Source of the DNA: Pusillimonas noertemannii
GTDB lineage: Bacteria; Pseudomonadota; Gammaproteobacteria; Burkholderiales; Burkholderiaceae_B
DNA length: 64,000 nt
Reading direction: 5' to 3'
Assembly (NCBI RefSeq): GCF_003096595.1
Contig: NZ_QEKO01000002.1
Location: 683,064 to 747,063 of the forward strand
The first letter of the stretch is position 1. Every line of letters starts with the position of its first letter. Below are positions 54,592 through 63,359 of the stretch, piece after piece. Under the pieces are notes generated by a model that had not been told where the DNA came from, did no database searches, and worked only from the letters and a program-made list of their open reading frames with translations. A program made the position numbers and the translations under genes.

Positions 54592-54751
54592 GTGTCCTGT
54601 TTAGTTAATTGTGTGCTTATATTCGGATGCATGGGCTTGTCAGGCAAGGCGCAAACCACAGCGATAGCCGTAGCTATCGCGCGGATTTGCAACGCAGCAT
54701 GGCGAGCCCAGGCGCCGAAGATAAGTACGTGAATTAACCAAACAGGACACT
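54592..54751. mobile_element. 160-bp MITE-like palindromic element with 20-bp terminal inverted repeats
   Basis: The ends AGTGTCCTGTTTAGTTAATT and AATTAACCAAACAGGACACT are inverted copies matching at 19 of 20 bases. The centre holds a perfect hairpin, GCGATAGC-CGTA-GCTATCGC, inside further imperfect pairing, so the whole element can fold into one long stem. It has no ORF and no clear target-site duplication. It fits a non-autonomous element or large repetitive palindrome. The right end overlaps the DUF2909 stop codon. Confidence 0.75.
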
Positions 54752-54956
54752 AACGAAACGTTACGCCGGTGCTTTCGATCCAGCCCAGGTGATGAGCCAG
54801 CAGCACGAACAGGAACAGCGCGATTGAAAGCCCCACACGCCATGTCAGGGCGTATGCGGTGCGGCTGGTTCCGCCCTTGTCGCGCATGAGGTACACCAGT
54901 GCCGATGCCAGGCTGCCCAATATCCCGAGGAAAGCCAGGATAACGATGATACGCAT
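54750..54956 (-). CDS. DUF2909 twin-transmembrane protein
   Basis: The 68-residue protein has two hydrophobic helices (about 2-22 and 40-60) joined by a polar MRDKGGTSRTAYAL loop, the 'twin transmembrane' DUF2909 pattern typical of betaproteobacterial oxidase operons. It runs opposite to its neighbours. GGAGAACC precedes the ATG. Its TAG stop uses the last two bases of the MITE-like element, so its C-terminus was probably set by that insertion. Confidence 0.8.
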   Translation of the reverse strand: MRIIVILAFLGILGSLASALVYLMRDKGGTSRTAYALTWRVGLSIALFLFVLLAHHLGWIESTGVTFR

Positions 54957-54991
54957 GAAGGTTCTCCGATGAAACCAGAATTATTGCAGAC

Positions 54992-55795
54992 ATGGCCCGC
55001 CCTTACCTGAGCGCCCGCACCCTTGCCGCCCTGGCGCTGCTGGCCGTGGTGGCCGCCGTATGCGTGTCGCTGGGCAATTGGCAGCTTGACCGCGCGGCCG
55101 AACGCGACGCCATCTCGCAGGCCATAGAGCGCGGGCAGCAAAGCACGCCGCTTGCCCTGCTGCCCGGCACGCCCGCCGAACAGCTGCAAGACTGGCGCGC
55201 CGCGCAGGCCAGGGGAATATGGCTGCACCGGTTCACAGTACTGCTGGACAACAGAAATTTCAATGGCCGGCCCGGCTTCTGGGTGGCAACGCCGCTGCTG
55301 CTCGACCAGGAAACCAACACGGCCCTGCTGGTTTTGCGCGGCTGGCTGGCCAGGCCGTTGGGTCCGGGCCAGGCCCTGCCCGACCTGGCGCCGCCAGAGG
55401 GCGTCCAGGAGGTCTCGGGGCAAATACGGCAGCGCGTGCCGCGCCTTTTCGAGCTGTGGTCCTTCAGCGGCCGCGACCCCAATGCGCTGCCCGGGTCGTT
55501 TCCCGCGGCGGACGGCAAGCCCCCCAGGGTGCAGAATCTGGACCTCGATGACTATGCCGCCGCAACTGGCTTAAAATTGATACCCGTCGTGCTGGAACAG
55601 ACCTCCGACGCAGCGGTCGAACAACACACCGACTTGGTCCGAGAGTGGCCGCTGCCACCCACCGATTCAGACACCAATCGCGGCTATGCGCTGCAATGGT
55701 TCAGTTTTGCCGCCATTGCCGTCATCGCCTGGATCCTGATCGCCTGGCGCGCGCTGCGCAAGCGCGCGGCCAGACCCGGCACGCCCCGCTCCTGA
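54992..55795 (+). CDS. SURF1-family oxidase assembly protein
   Basis: The 267-residue protein has the SURF1 layout: an N-terminal helix (about 8-28) followed by LGNWQLDRAAERDAI, a periplasmic domain with PGFWVATPLLLD and LLVLRGWLARP near 85-125, and a C-terminal helix ending in WALRKR-like basic residues. SURF1 helps insert heme a into subunit I. The gene lies between the DUF2909 gene and an SCO-like gene. Confidence 0.88.
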   Translation: MARPYLSARTLAALALLAVVAAVCVSLGNWQLDRAAERDAISQAIERGQQSTPLALLPGTPAEQLQDWRAAQARGIWLHRFTVLLDNRNFNGRPGFWVATPLLLDQETNTALLVLRGWLARPLGPGQALPDLAPPEGVQEVSGQIRQRVPRLFELWSFSGRDPNALPGSFPAADGKPPRVQNLDLDDYAAATGLKLIPVVLEQTSDAAVEQHTDLVREWPLPPTDSDTNRGYALQWFSFAAIAVIAWILIAWRALRKRAARPGTPRS

Positions 55796-55823
55796 TACCC
55801 ATTCTCCACAGCAAGGAAACCCC

Positions 55824-56465
55824 GTGGACCGCAACCCCCGCACTGCTTCCGCCGCACCGGCGAAACCGCGCTCGATCCAGCCTCTGGTCTGGATTCTTCT
55901 GGTGTGCCTGGCGCCCATCGTGTTCGCCATTCTGGCTTATTACGTGCCCGCCCTGGGCCTGCGTCCCGAAGAGGCCTCGAACTACGGACGGCTGCTCGAT
56001 CCGCAACGCCCCATTCCCGCCGCCGAAGCGCTGGACCTGAAAACCGAGGACGGACAGCCTTTTGACCTGGCCAGCCTGAAGGGGCAATGGGTTCTCGCGT
56101 CGGCCGGCCCGGGCGCCTGCCCCGAATCGTGCGTGACCAAGCTGTTCATCCTGCGCAATTCGCACGCCAGCCAGGGCAAGAACGTGGAACGCCTGTCGCG
56201 CGTGTGGTTCGTGACAGACGACGCGCCGATTTCCGAACAGATACTCGAGGCCTATCAGGGCACCATCATCGTGCGCGCCAAACCAGAAAAACTGGCTGCT
56301 TTCCTGACGCCAGGCGCTTCGGCGCCGGCGGGGCAGGCGCTGGCCGCGCCGATGTGGATCATCGACCCGCTGGGCAACCTGATGATCGAGTTCCCCGAGA
56401 ACGCCGACCCCGTCAGCGTGCGCAAGGACATCAGCAAGCTGATCTACAATTCGCGCATCGGGTAG
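55824..56465 (+). CDS. SCO-like thioredoxin-fold membrane protein
   Basis: The 213-residue protein has one N-terminal transmembrane helix (about 20-42) and a thioredoxin-like domain with the Cys pair GACPESCVTK (Cys99, Cys103), as in SCO proteins. The copper-binding His expected near DHSSF is absent; the aligned stretch is AAPMWIIDPLGN. It starts with GTG at 55824, with AAGGA 6 bases upstream. It may be a thiol reductase for oxidase assembly rather than a copper carrier. Confidence 0.75.
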   Translation: MDRNPRTASAAPAKPRSIQPLVWILLVCLAPIVFAILAYYVPALGLRPEEASNYGRLLDPQRPIPAAEALDLKTEDGQPFDLASLKGQWVLASAGPGACPESCVTKLFILRNSHASQGKNVERLSRVWFVTDDAPISEQILEAYQGTIIVRAKPEKLAAFLTPGASAPAGQALAAPMWIIDPLGNLMIEFPENADPVSVRKDISKLIYNSRIG

Positions 56466-56469
56466 GGGC

Positions 56470-57483
56470 ATGGCAGAACGCATCAAGGCCCGTTATCGCA
56501 AGCTGGTCTATCTAACCTGGTTCCTGACGCTCGACCTCATCATGTTCGGCGCCTTCGTGCGCCTGACCGACTCGGGGCTGGGCTGTCCGGACTGGCCGGG
56601 CTGCTACGGCAAGATCAGCCCCATAGGCGCTTCGCAGCACATCCAGGAGGCGTACGCCGCCATGCCCTACGGGGCAGTCAGCTTTCCCAAGGCCTGGATC
56701 GAGATGATCCACCGCTATGTCGGCTCGCTGCTGGGGCTGCTCATCATCCTCATCGTCTACATGGCCTGGCGCCACCGCAAGGTGCTGGGCAACACGCCGC
56801 GCCTGGCCGTTGTCACGCTGGTGGCCGTCTGTGTGCAGGGCGCCTTCGGCGCCTGGACAGTCACGCATCAATTGATGCCCATCATCGTCACCACCCACTT
56901 GTTGGGCGGCATCGGGCTGCTCGCCCTGATGACCTGGCTGGCGGCGCGCGAAAAGCCGCACCCCGACGTACGCGCCCGGTCCGCCTCCTACCTGCCCTGG
57001 ATGGCTGCCGGGCTGGCCCTGCTTTTCGTGCAGATCGCCCTGGGCGGCTGGGTCAGCACCAACTACGCGGCGCTGGCCTGCATGGACTTTCCCACCTGCC
57101 ATGGCGAATGGCTGCCCCCCATGGACCTGCACAGCGGCTTCTCGCTGATCCGCGGCCTGGGCCAGCTACCATCGGGCGAAATGATTTCGCAGCAGGCCCT
57201 GACGGCCATACACTGGGTGCACCGCAACTTTGCCTTTGTCGTCTTTTTGTACCTGGGCACCCTGGGCTTCAAGCTGCGCCGCGACCCCGGCCTGGCCGGG
57301 CCGGCCAGCCTGCTGCTGCTCTTGCTGCTGCTGCAGCTGCTTACAGGGCTTACCACCATCTTTTTCGAATGGCCCCTGCTGATCGCGGTCATGCACAACG
57401 GCGGCGCCGCCGGCATGGTGCTGGTCAGCGTCACGCTGCTGGTCCGCCTGCATCGTGCGGGCCGGGCTAAAATAGCGCCATGA
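56470..57483 (+). CDS. ctaA: Heme A synthase
   Basis: The 337-residue protein is a COX15/CtaA heme A synthase with eight helices. It shows the first signature [20 protein letters not shown] (about 27-46) and histidine motifs IHRYVGS near 80, THLLGG, and [10 protein letters not shown] near 245. It oxidises the methyl of heme O to give heme A. The stop overlaps the ctaB start by 4 bases. It has the usual position beside CtaB. Confidence 0.93.
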   Translation: MAERIKARYRKLVYLTWFLTLDLIMFGAFVRLTDSGLGCPDWPGCYGKISPIGASQHIQEAYAAMPYGAVSFPKAWIEMIHRYVGSLLGLLIILIVYMAWRHRKVLGNTPRLAVVTLVAVCVQGAFGAWTVTHQLMPIIVTTHLLGGIGLLALMTWLAAREKPHPDVRARSASYLPWMAAGLALLFVQIALGGWVSTNYAALACMDFPTCHGEWLPPMDLHSGFSLIRGLGQLPSGEMISQQALTAIHWVHRNFAFVVFLYLGTLGFKLRRDPGLAGPASLLLLLLLLQLLTGLTTIFFEWPLLIAVMHNGGAAGMVLVSVTLLVRLHRAGRAKIAP

Positions 57484-58373
57484 CTACCCTACCCGCCCCC
57501 GACCCGTCGCTGGTTCGCCAATACCTGGTGCTGACCAAGCCGCGCGTCACCCAACTTGCCGTTTTCTGCGCCGTCATCGGCATGTTCCTGGCCAGCCCGG
57601 GCATGCCCGACCTGGGCCTGGTGGTGGCGGGCACCGTCGGCATCTGGCTGCTGGCGGCGGCTGCCTTCGCCATCAACTGCCTCATCGAACAGGAAATCGA
57701 CGCCAAGATGGCGCGCACGGCCCGGCGCGCCACCGCCCGCGGCACCATCACCAACACGCAGGTGCTGGTCTTCTCGGGCGTGCTGGGCGGCCTGGGCATG
57801 CTGGTGCTGTACCACTTGGTCAACCCGCTTACCATGTGGCTTACCTTCGCCACGTTCGTGGGCTATGCCATTATCTACACCATCATCCTCAAGCCCCGAA
57901 CGCCGCAGAACATCGTCATCGGCGGGCTGTCGGGCGCCATGCCGCCCGCGCTGGGCTGGGCCTGCATCGCCAATGCCGTGCCGGCCGAGGCCTGGGTGCT
58001 GGTGCTGATCATCTTCATCTGGACGCCGCCGCACTTCTGGGCCCTGGCCCTGTATCGCGACAACGACTACGCCAAGTCGGGCCTGCCCATGCTTACCATT
58101 ACCCACGGCAACCAGTTCACCCGGCTGCACATACTGCTGTACAGCCTGGTGCTGTTCGCCTCCACCTTGCTACCCTTCATGATACGCATGAGCGGCCCCC
58201 TGTACCTGGCCTGCGCCGTGGTGCTCAGCGGAACCTTCGTCCTTTATGCATGGCGCCTGTACAAAGACTACAGCGACGCCCTGGCGCGCAAGCTGTTCCG
58301 CTTTTCCATCCTGTACTTGGCCCTGGTGTTCGGCGCATTGCTGGTCGACCACTGGGTCATGCTGGCGCTGTAG
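57480..58373 (+). CDS. ctaB: Heme O synthase (protoheme IX farnesyltransferase)
   Basis: The 297-residue protein is an UbiA-fold prenyltransferase with nine helices. It has the Asp/Asn-rich site [18 protein letters not shown] near 62-79 and [20 protein letters not shown] near 135. It adds a farnesyl group to heme B, making heme O for CtaA. It overlaps ctaA and precedes the SCO gene by 59 bases. Confidence 0.95.
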   Translation: MTTLPAPDPSLVRQYLVLTKPRVTQLAVFCAVIGMFLASPGMPDLGLVVAGTVGIWLLAAAAFAINCLIEQEIDAKMARTARRATARGTITNTQVLVFSGVLGGLGMLVLYHLVNPLTMWLTFATFVGYAIIYTIILKPRTPQNIVIGGLSGAMPPALGWACIANAVPAEAWVLVLIIFIWTPPHFWALALYRDNDYAKSGLPMLTITHGNQFTRLHILLYSLVLFASTLLPFMIRMSGPLYLACAVVLSGTFVLYAWRLYKDYSDALARKLFRFSILYLALVFGALLVDHWVMLAL

Positions 58374-58432
58374 CATCCACCCAGCACCCAGCGGCCTGTT
58401 TTACCGCTTTGCGCGTTTCGTCTGGAGACCTC

Positions 58433-59029
58433 ATGTCATTGTTTTTCTCGCTTCGCACTCTCTTTGCAGGCCTGTTCGTTACCGCCGCGCTGGTGTTGAC
58501 GGGCTGCAGCAGCGAAGCCGACTTCCGCGGCAGCGACATCAGCGGCACCAAGCTTGGAGGCGACCTGGCCATGGTCGACGACAGCGGCCAGCCGCGCACG
58601 CTGGCCGATTATCGCGGCAAGGTCCTGGTGGTGTTCTTCGGCTTCACGCAATGCCCCGACGTCTGCCCCACGTCGATGTCACAGCTTGCCCATGCCATGG
58701 AACTGCTCGAAGACGACGCCGCGAAAGTGCAGGTGCTGATGATCTCGGTCGACCCCGAGCGCGACACGCCCGAGGTGCTAAGCAGCTACGTCAAGGCTTT
58801 CAACCCCTCTTTCGTAGGGCTTACCGGCACGCCCGAGCAACTGGCCACCACGGCAAAGTCGTTCCGTGCCCACTACGCCAAGGTGCAACAGGGCCCTGGG
58901 GCCAACGACTACACCATGGACCACGGTTCTTCGTTCTACATTCTGGATAAGTCGGGCGAGGCCCGGGTGCTGCTGCGCGGCGACGCCCCCGCTGAAGATG
59001 TAGCGCATGACGTGCGTGAGCTTCTATAA
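58433..59029 (+). CDS. SCO1/SenC-family copper chaperone lipoprotein
   Basis: The 198-residue protein has a lipoprotein signal ending LVLTGC (Cys25) and a SCO domain with the copper-binding Cys pair TQCPDVCPTS (Cys74, Cys78) and the His in DYTMDHGSSFYIL near 163. It delivers copper to the CuA site of subunit II. The ATG at 58433 follows TGGAGA. Two SCO-type proteins thus flank ctaAB, only this one with full copper ligands. Confidence 0.93.
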   Translation: MSLFFSLRTLFAGLFVTAALVLTGCSSEADFRGSDISGTKLGGDLAMVDDSGQPRTLADYRGKVLVVFFGFTQCPDVCPTSMSQLAHAMELLEDDAAKVQVLMISVDPERDTPEVLSSYVKAFNPSFVGLTGTPEQLATTAKSFRAHYAKVQQGPGANDYTMDHGSSFYILDKSGEARVLLRGDAPAEDVAHDVRELL

Positions 59030-59077
59030 ACAGAACCCTTGCCGGGCTGCCCCGGGGCCGTTCGTCGGCGACCAGGC

Positions 59078-59106
59078 AAAAAAAAGGGACACCTTGTTGG
59101 TGTCCC
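59078..59106 (-). terminator. Intrinsic terminator downstream of rpoH
   Basis: On the minus strand, GGGACACC and GGTGTCCC form a perfect 8-bp stem with a 5-base loop, followed by eight Ts. It is 172 bases after the rpoH stop, leaving room for a 3' RNA. Confidence 0.88.
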
Positions 59107-59160
59107 GTAAGCATCCGCTTCGAAAGGGAGGGGATTGAGGAGAAGCAGAAGCGGACGTTT
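59078..59160 (-). ncRNA. Candidate 3'-UTR small RNA with C/U-rich loop
   Basis: Upstream of the terminator, the minus strand forms a second hairpin with perfect 8-bp arms TCCGCTTC/GAAGCGGA (59155-59148 with 59121-59114) around a 26-base loop rich in C and U. The loop contains CTCCTC and CCCCTCCC, able to pair with Shine-Dalgarno sequences. Two hairpins with an anti-SD loop are typical of some proteobacterial stress sRNAs. Promoter not identified; processing from rpoH mRNA is possible. Confidence 0.4.
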
Positions 59161-59277
59161 GAACAAAATACAACCGGAGTTGTACTCAGCATTGCTCATA
59201 CTGTTTAGTCCGCGCCTGTTGGGTTTAGTTCGACTCTTTCCCCGGTATTTTGTACCAAAATGTAAAAACGCCGCCTT

Positions 59278-60162
<885 letters not shown>

Positions 60163-60208
60163 CAGTTCGGACTATCCTTTGGGATGTAATCAACGACAGA
60201 TATTGATA

Positions 60209-60235
60209 TTAGCACTCTAGCTTGCCGAGTGCTAA
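60209..60235. promoter_or_regulatory. CIRCE element (HrcA operator) upstream of rpoH
   Basis: TTAGCACTC-N9-GAGTGCTAA matches the CIRCE consensus perfectly. It is 47-73 bases before the rpoH start, overlapping the expected transcription start of the sigma-E-like promoter. HrcA binding would repress rpoH. Confidence 0.92.
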
Positions 60236-60237
60236 TT

Positions 60238-60265
60238 ATCAGACCCCAACGCGCTTGAAAAGTTC
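60238..60265 (-). promoter_or_regulatory. Sigma-E-like promoter of rpoH
   Basis: On the minus strand, GAACTT (60265-60260) and TCTGAT (60243-60238) are 16 bases apart, matching sigma-E promoters and closely resembling E. coli rpoH P3. A sigma-70-like GATAAT overlaps the -10. Confidence 0.7.
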
Positions 60266-60329
60266 GTTACATTCCTTGTTGACGACGGGGCAATCCGCGT
60301 GCCCGGGGGCGGAACCCACAAAACCTACA

Positions 60330-60344
60330 TGATAATCATTACTA
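60330..60344. promoter_or_regulatory. Fur box before the PepSY/ApbE operon
   Basis: TGATAATCATTACTA matches 12 of 14 fixed positions of the 7-1-7 Fur consensus. A -10-like TAGAAT is at 60352-60357. Iron-loaded Fur would repress the five-gene operon. Confidence 0.78.
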
Positions 60345-60388
60345 TCTGATGTAGAATGCCAGATCGTCATTCGCCGACCCCCAGGGGC

Positions 60389-61018
60389 ATGAAAGCTTCC
60401 TCTTCACCGCAACGCCGCTCTTACTGGCTGAAAACCCTGCATCAATGGCACTGGATGAGCGCTGCGCTCAGCCTGGCCGGGCTGATCGTATTTGCCGCCA
60501 CCGGCATCACGCTGAACAACGCCGCCTGGGTGGAAGCCAGCCCCAAGGTCCAGGCCCAAACCGCCGCCATGCCCGCCAATATCGCGGCGATGCTTGTCGA
60601 GCGCGCCGATGGGCCCGACAAAGGCCCCTTGCCGGCGCTGGCCGAGCAATGGCTGGACCAACAGCTTCATATACGCATCCGCGGGCGCACGGCCGAGTAT
60701 TCGCCCGACGAGGTCTATGTGGGCCTGCCCGAACCGGGCGCCGACGCCTGGCTGGCCGTCGCCCTGCCAGGCGGCGAGGTCGAATATGAACGCACCACCC
60801 GCGGCTGGGTGGCCTATTTCAACGACTTGCACAAGGGCCGCAACACGGGCGCCGCCTGGAGCTGGTTCATCGACATCTTCGCCGTCGCCTGTCTGGTGTT
60901 CGCCTTTACAGGCCTGTTCCTGATGAAAATGCACGCGGCGAACCGCAAGGCCACCTGGCCCCTGACCGGGCTGGGCATATTGATTCCCCTCATCCTCATG
61001 CTGTTATGGGTGCACTAG
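60389..61018 (+). CDS. PepSY-domain membrane protein
   Basis: The protein has about 209 residues from ATG 60389. An N-terminal helix follows WLKTLHQWHWMSAALSLAGL, a periplasmic PepSY-like domain covers about 45-150, and two helices end the protein (about 155-205). The ATG at 60356 is in frame but overlaps the putative -10, so 60389 was preferred; both lack a strong ribosome site. With DUF2271, DUF4198, ApbE and a flavodoxin reductase it forms an iron-repressed operon for flavin-based electron transfer. Confidence 0.8.
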   Translation: MKASSSPQRRSYWLKTLHQWHWMSAALSLAGLIVFAATGITLNNAAWVEASPKVQAQTAAMPANIAAMLVERADGPDKGPLPALAEQWLDQQLHIRIRGRTAEYSPDEVYVGLPEPGADAWLAVALPGGEVEYERTTRGWVAYFNDLHKGRNTGAAWSWFIDIFAVACLVFAFTGLFLMKMHAANRKATWPLTGLGILIPLILMLLWVH

Positions 61019-61020
61019 CC

Positions 61021-61545
61021 ATGAAACCTTCAATCAAGACCACGCTGGCCTGCGCGCTGGCCGGTGTTTATACCGTTCCCCTCCACGCGGCCAGCCTGGC
61101 CGTCGAAGTCGAGCTGCCCCGCATCGAAGTGGCCGAATACCACCGCCCCTACGTGGCGGTGTGGCTGCAAAGCGCCGACCGCCAGACGGTGCGCGACATC
61201 GCCGTCTGGTACGACTACAAGATGCCCAAGGAGGAAGGCAAGAAATGGCTGAAGGACCTGCGGCAATGGTGGCGCGTAAGCGGCCGCGGCCAGGATGAAC
61301 TGGCCGACGGCATAACCGGGGCCACGCAGGCCCCCGGCAAGCACACCATCCAGGTCGCCGCCACGCACCCCGCCCTGGCCGGCCTGCCGGCGGGCGAGTA
61401 TGAAGTAATCGTCGAAGCCTCGCGGGAAAAGGGCGGCCGCGAGGTGCTGCGCCTGCCCCTTGCCTGGCCCGCCCAGCAAGCCGCCACGGCCGAGGCCCAG
61501 GGCGAAAGCGAACTCGGCCACGTCAAGGCCACCCTTACACCCTGA
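61021..61545 (+). CDS. DUF2271-family exported protein
   Basis: The 174-residue protein has a signal peptide (TTLACALAGVYTVPLHAASL) and a beta-rich domain with YHRPYVAVWLQSADRQTVRD near 36-55 and WYDYKMPKEEGKKWLKDL near 60, the DUF2271 hallmark. ATG 61021 was chosen over 61006 because the signal begins there. It is periplasmic and of unknown biochemical role, nearly always beside a PepSY and DUF4198 gene. Confidence 0.85.
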   Translation: MKPSIKTTLACALAGVYTVPLHAASLAVEVELPRIEVAEYHRPYVAVWLQSADRQTVRDIAVWYDYKMPKEEGKKWLKDLRQWWRVSGRGQDELADGITGATQAPGKHTIQVAATHPALAGLPAGEYEVIVEASREKGGREVLRLPLAWPAQQAATAEAQGESELGHVKATLTP

Positions 61546-61573
61546 TCGTTTACATTCTTAGGAGCACCGACCC

Positions 61574-62377
61574 ATGAAGCGTCTTATCCCCGCCCTTATC
61601 GCCGCCGCCCTCCTGGCTCCCGCCACGTCCCTCGCCCATGATCGCTGGCTCGAGCCTTCTGCCACGGTGCTGTCCGGCGACGACGCCTACATCACTGTCA
61701 GCGCAGGGGCGGGCAACGACAAGTTCTACTACAACCACAACCGCATCGCGCTGAACAACCTGGTCGTCACCAGCCCCACGGGAAAGAGCGTCGAGCCGCA
61801 AAACGAGTTCGAGGGCAGGCTGCGCAGTGTCTTCGACGTGAAACTGACCGAAGACGGCACCTACCGCATCGCCCTCGTCACCGACGGCGGCATCTTCGCC
61901 CGCTGGAAGGAAGGCGACGCAAACAAGCGCTGGTTCGGCAAGGCCGAAGACATGGAAAAGAAGGTTCCCAAGGACGCCAAGGATCTCGTCGTGTCCGAGC
62001 GCGTCGATCGTATCGAAACCTTCGCCACCAAGGGCAATCCCACCGATCTGGAACCCGTGAAGAAAGGCCTGGCCCTTTCCGGCGACACCCACCCCAACGA
62101 CCTGTATGCGGGCGAAACCGCCCAGTTCGTGCTGACCCTGGACGGCGAGCCGGCCAAGAATCTCGAGGTCGAGATCGTGCGCGACGGCAGCCGCTATCGC
62201 GACGCCGTGGAAGAAATCACCGTCAAGACCGACGAGCAAGGCCGCTTCGAGGTCAAGTGGCCCCAGGCCGGCCTCTACTGGCTGCACGCCGACCTTCGCG
62301 ACTCCAAAACGTCGACCAAGGCCGCCAGCCAGCGCGCTGTTTCCTACGTGGCCACGCTCGAAGTCCTGCCGCAGTAA
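61574..62377 (+). CDS. DUF4198-family periplasmic protein
   Basis: The 267-residue protein has a signal peptide (LIPALIAAALLAPATSLA) then AHDRWLEPSATVLSGDDAYI, the typical start of DUF4198 proteins, whose mature N-terminal His may bind a metal. The C-terminal half is an immunoglobulin-like repeat (DEQGRFEVKWPQAGLYWLHA). It is probably a periplasmic metal- or cofactor-handling partner. TTAGGAGC precedes the ATG. Confidence 0.87.
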   Translation: MKRLIPALIAAALLAPATSLAHDRWLEPSATVLSGDDAYITVSAGAGNDKFYYNHNRIALNNLVVTSPTGKSVEPQNEFEGRLRSVFDVKLTEDGTYRIALVTDGGIFARWKEGDANKRWFGKAEDMEKKVPKDAKDLVVSERVDRIETFATKGNPTDLEPVKKGLALSGDTHPNDLYAGETAQFVLTLDGEPAKNLEVEIVRDGSRYRDAVEEITVKTDEQGRFEVKWPQAGLYWLHADLRDSKTSTKAASQRAVSYVATLEVLPQ

Positions 62378-62381
62378 AACC

Positions 62382-63359
62382 ATGAGCAAGACGGACGCCG
62401 CCGCGCAGGGCTATGCTTCGCTAAGCGGCGCCAGCATGGGAACCACCTGGTCGGTGAAGTTCCGCGACCCGGGGCTGGACAGGCACCGCCTGCACGGCCA
62501 GGTGCAAACCGCGCTGGACGAAATCGTGGCTCGGATGAGCACCTGGGACCCGGAAAGCGCCATCAGCCGCCTGAACCGCGCCGAACCGGGCTGGTACCAG
62601 ATCGCTCCGGCCTTCTTCGACGTGATGGCGCAGGCGCTGGAACTGGCCGCCGCCACCCAGGGCGCCTATGACCCCACCCTGGGCGCCCTCGTGGATCTCT
62701 GGGGCTTCGGCCCCCCCGGCCCGGTCCACGCCCCGCCCTCCCAGGCCGCCATCGACGCGGCCTGGGCGCGAAGCGGCTGGCGGCGCACCGAACTCAATAC
62801 CGAATATCGGGGCGTCTGGCAGCCCGGCGGCCTGCATTTCGACTTGTCCTCCATCGCCAAGGGCTACGGCGTGGACGAGATGGCGCGCGTGCTGGCCGAT
62901 GCCGGCGTGCGGCATTGCCTGGTCGAATTGGGCGGTGAGCTCAAGGCTTTCGGCCTCAATCCGGCGGGCGGCGCCTGGGAGGTAGAGGTCGAATCGCCCG
63001 GACTGGGCCCCGACCGGCTGCCGGTGCGTCTGAAGGACGCCGCCATCGCCACCTCGGGCCATTACCGCCGCTATTTCACCCACCAAAGCCGGCGGTACGC
63101 CCACACACTGGATCCGCATACCGGCGCACCGCTGCCCGACGACCTGGTGTCGGTCACGGTCATTCATCCACAATGCATGATGGCCGACGGCCTGGCGACG
63201 GCACTGCTTGCCCTGGGCCCCCGGAAGGGCCCCCACCATGCCCGGCAGAACGGTCTCGCGGCCCTGTTCATGACACGGCACGACAATGACTTCGCGGTCG
63301 AATGGACAGACCCGTTCGCCGACCTTGCCGGAGCCAACACCGCATTACCATGTCTCTAG
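62382..63359 (+). CDS. apbE: FAD:protein FMN transferase (ApbE)
   Basis: The 325-residue protein has the ApbE signatures SGASMGTTWSVKF near 15, DPTLGALVDLWGFGP near 95, DLSSIAKGYGVDEMARVLAD near 150-170 and the His/Thr site ATSGHYRRYF near 224. ApbE links FMN to a Thr of target flavoproteins, such as PepSY/flavodoxin-type electron carriers. No typical lipobox is present. It overlaps the next gene by 10 bases. Confidence 0.92.
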   Translation: MSKTDAAAQGYASLSGASMGTTWSVKFRDPGLDRHRLHGQVQTALDEIVARMSTWDPESAISRLNRAEPGWYQIAPAFFDVMAQALELAAATQGAYDPTLGALVDLWGFGPPGPVHAPPSQAAIDAAWARSGWRRTELNTEYRGVWQPGGLHFDLSSIAKGYGVDEMARVLADAGVRHCLVELGGELKAFGLNPAGGAWEVEVESPGLGPDRLPVRLKDAAIATSGHYRRYFTHQSRRYAHTLDPHTGAPLPDDLVSVTVIHPQCMMADGLATALLALGPRKGPHHARQNGLAALFMTRHDNDFAVEWTDPFADLAGANTALPCL

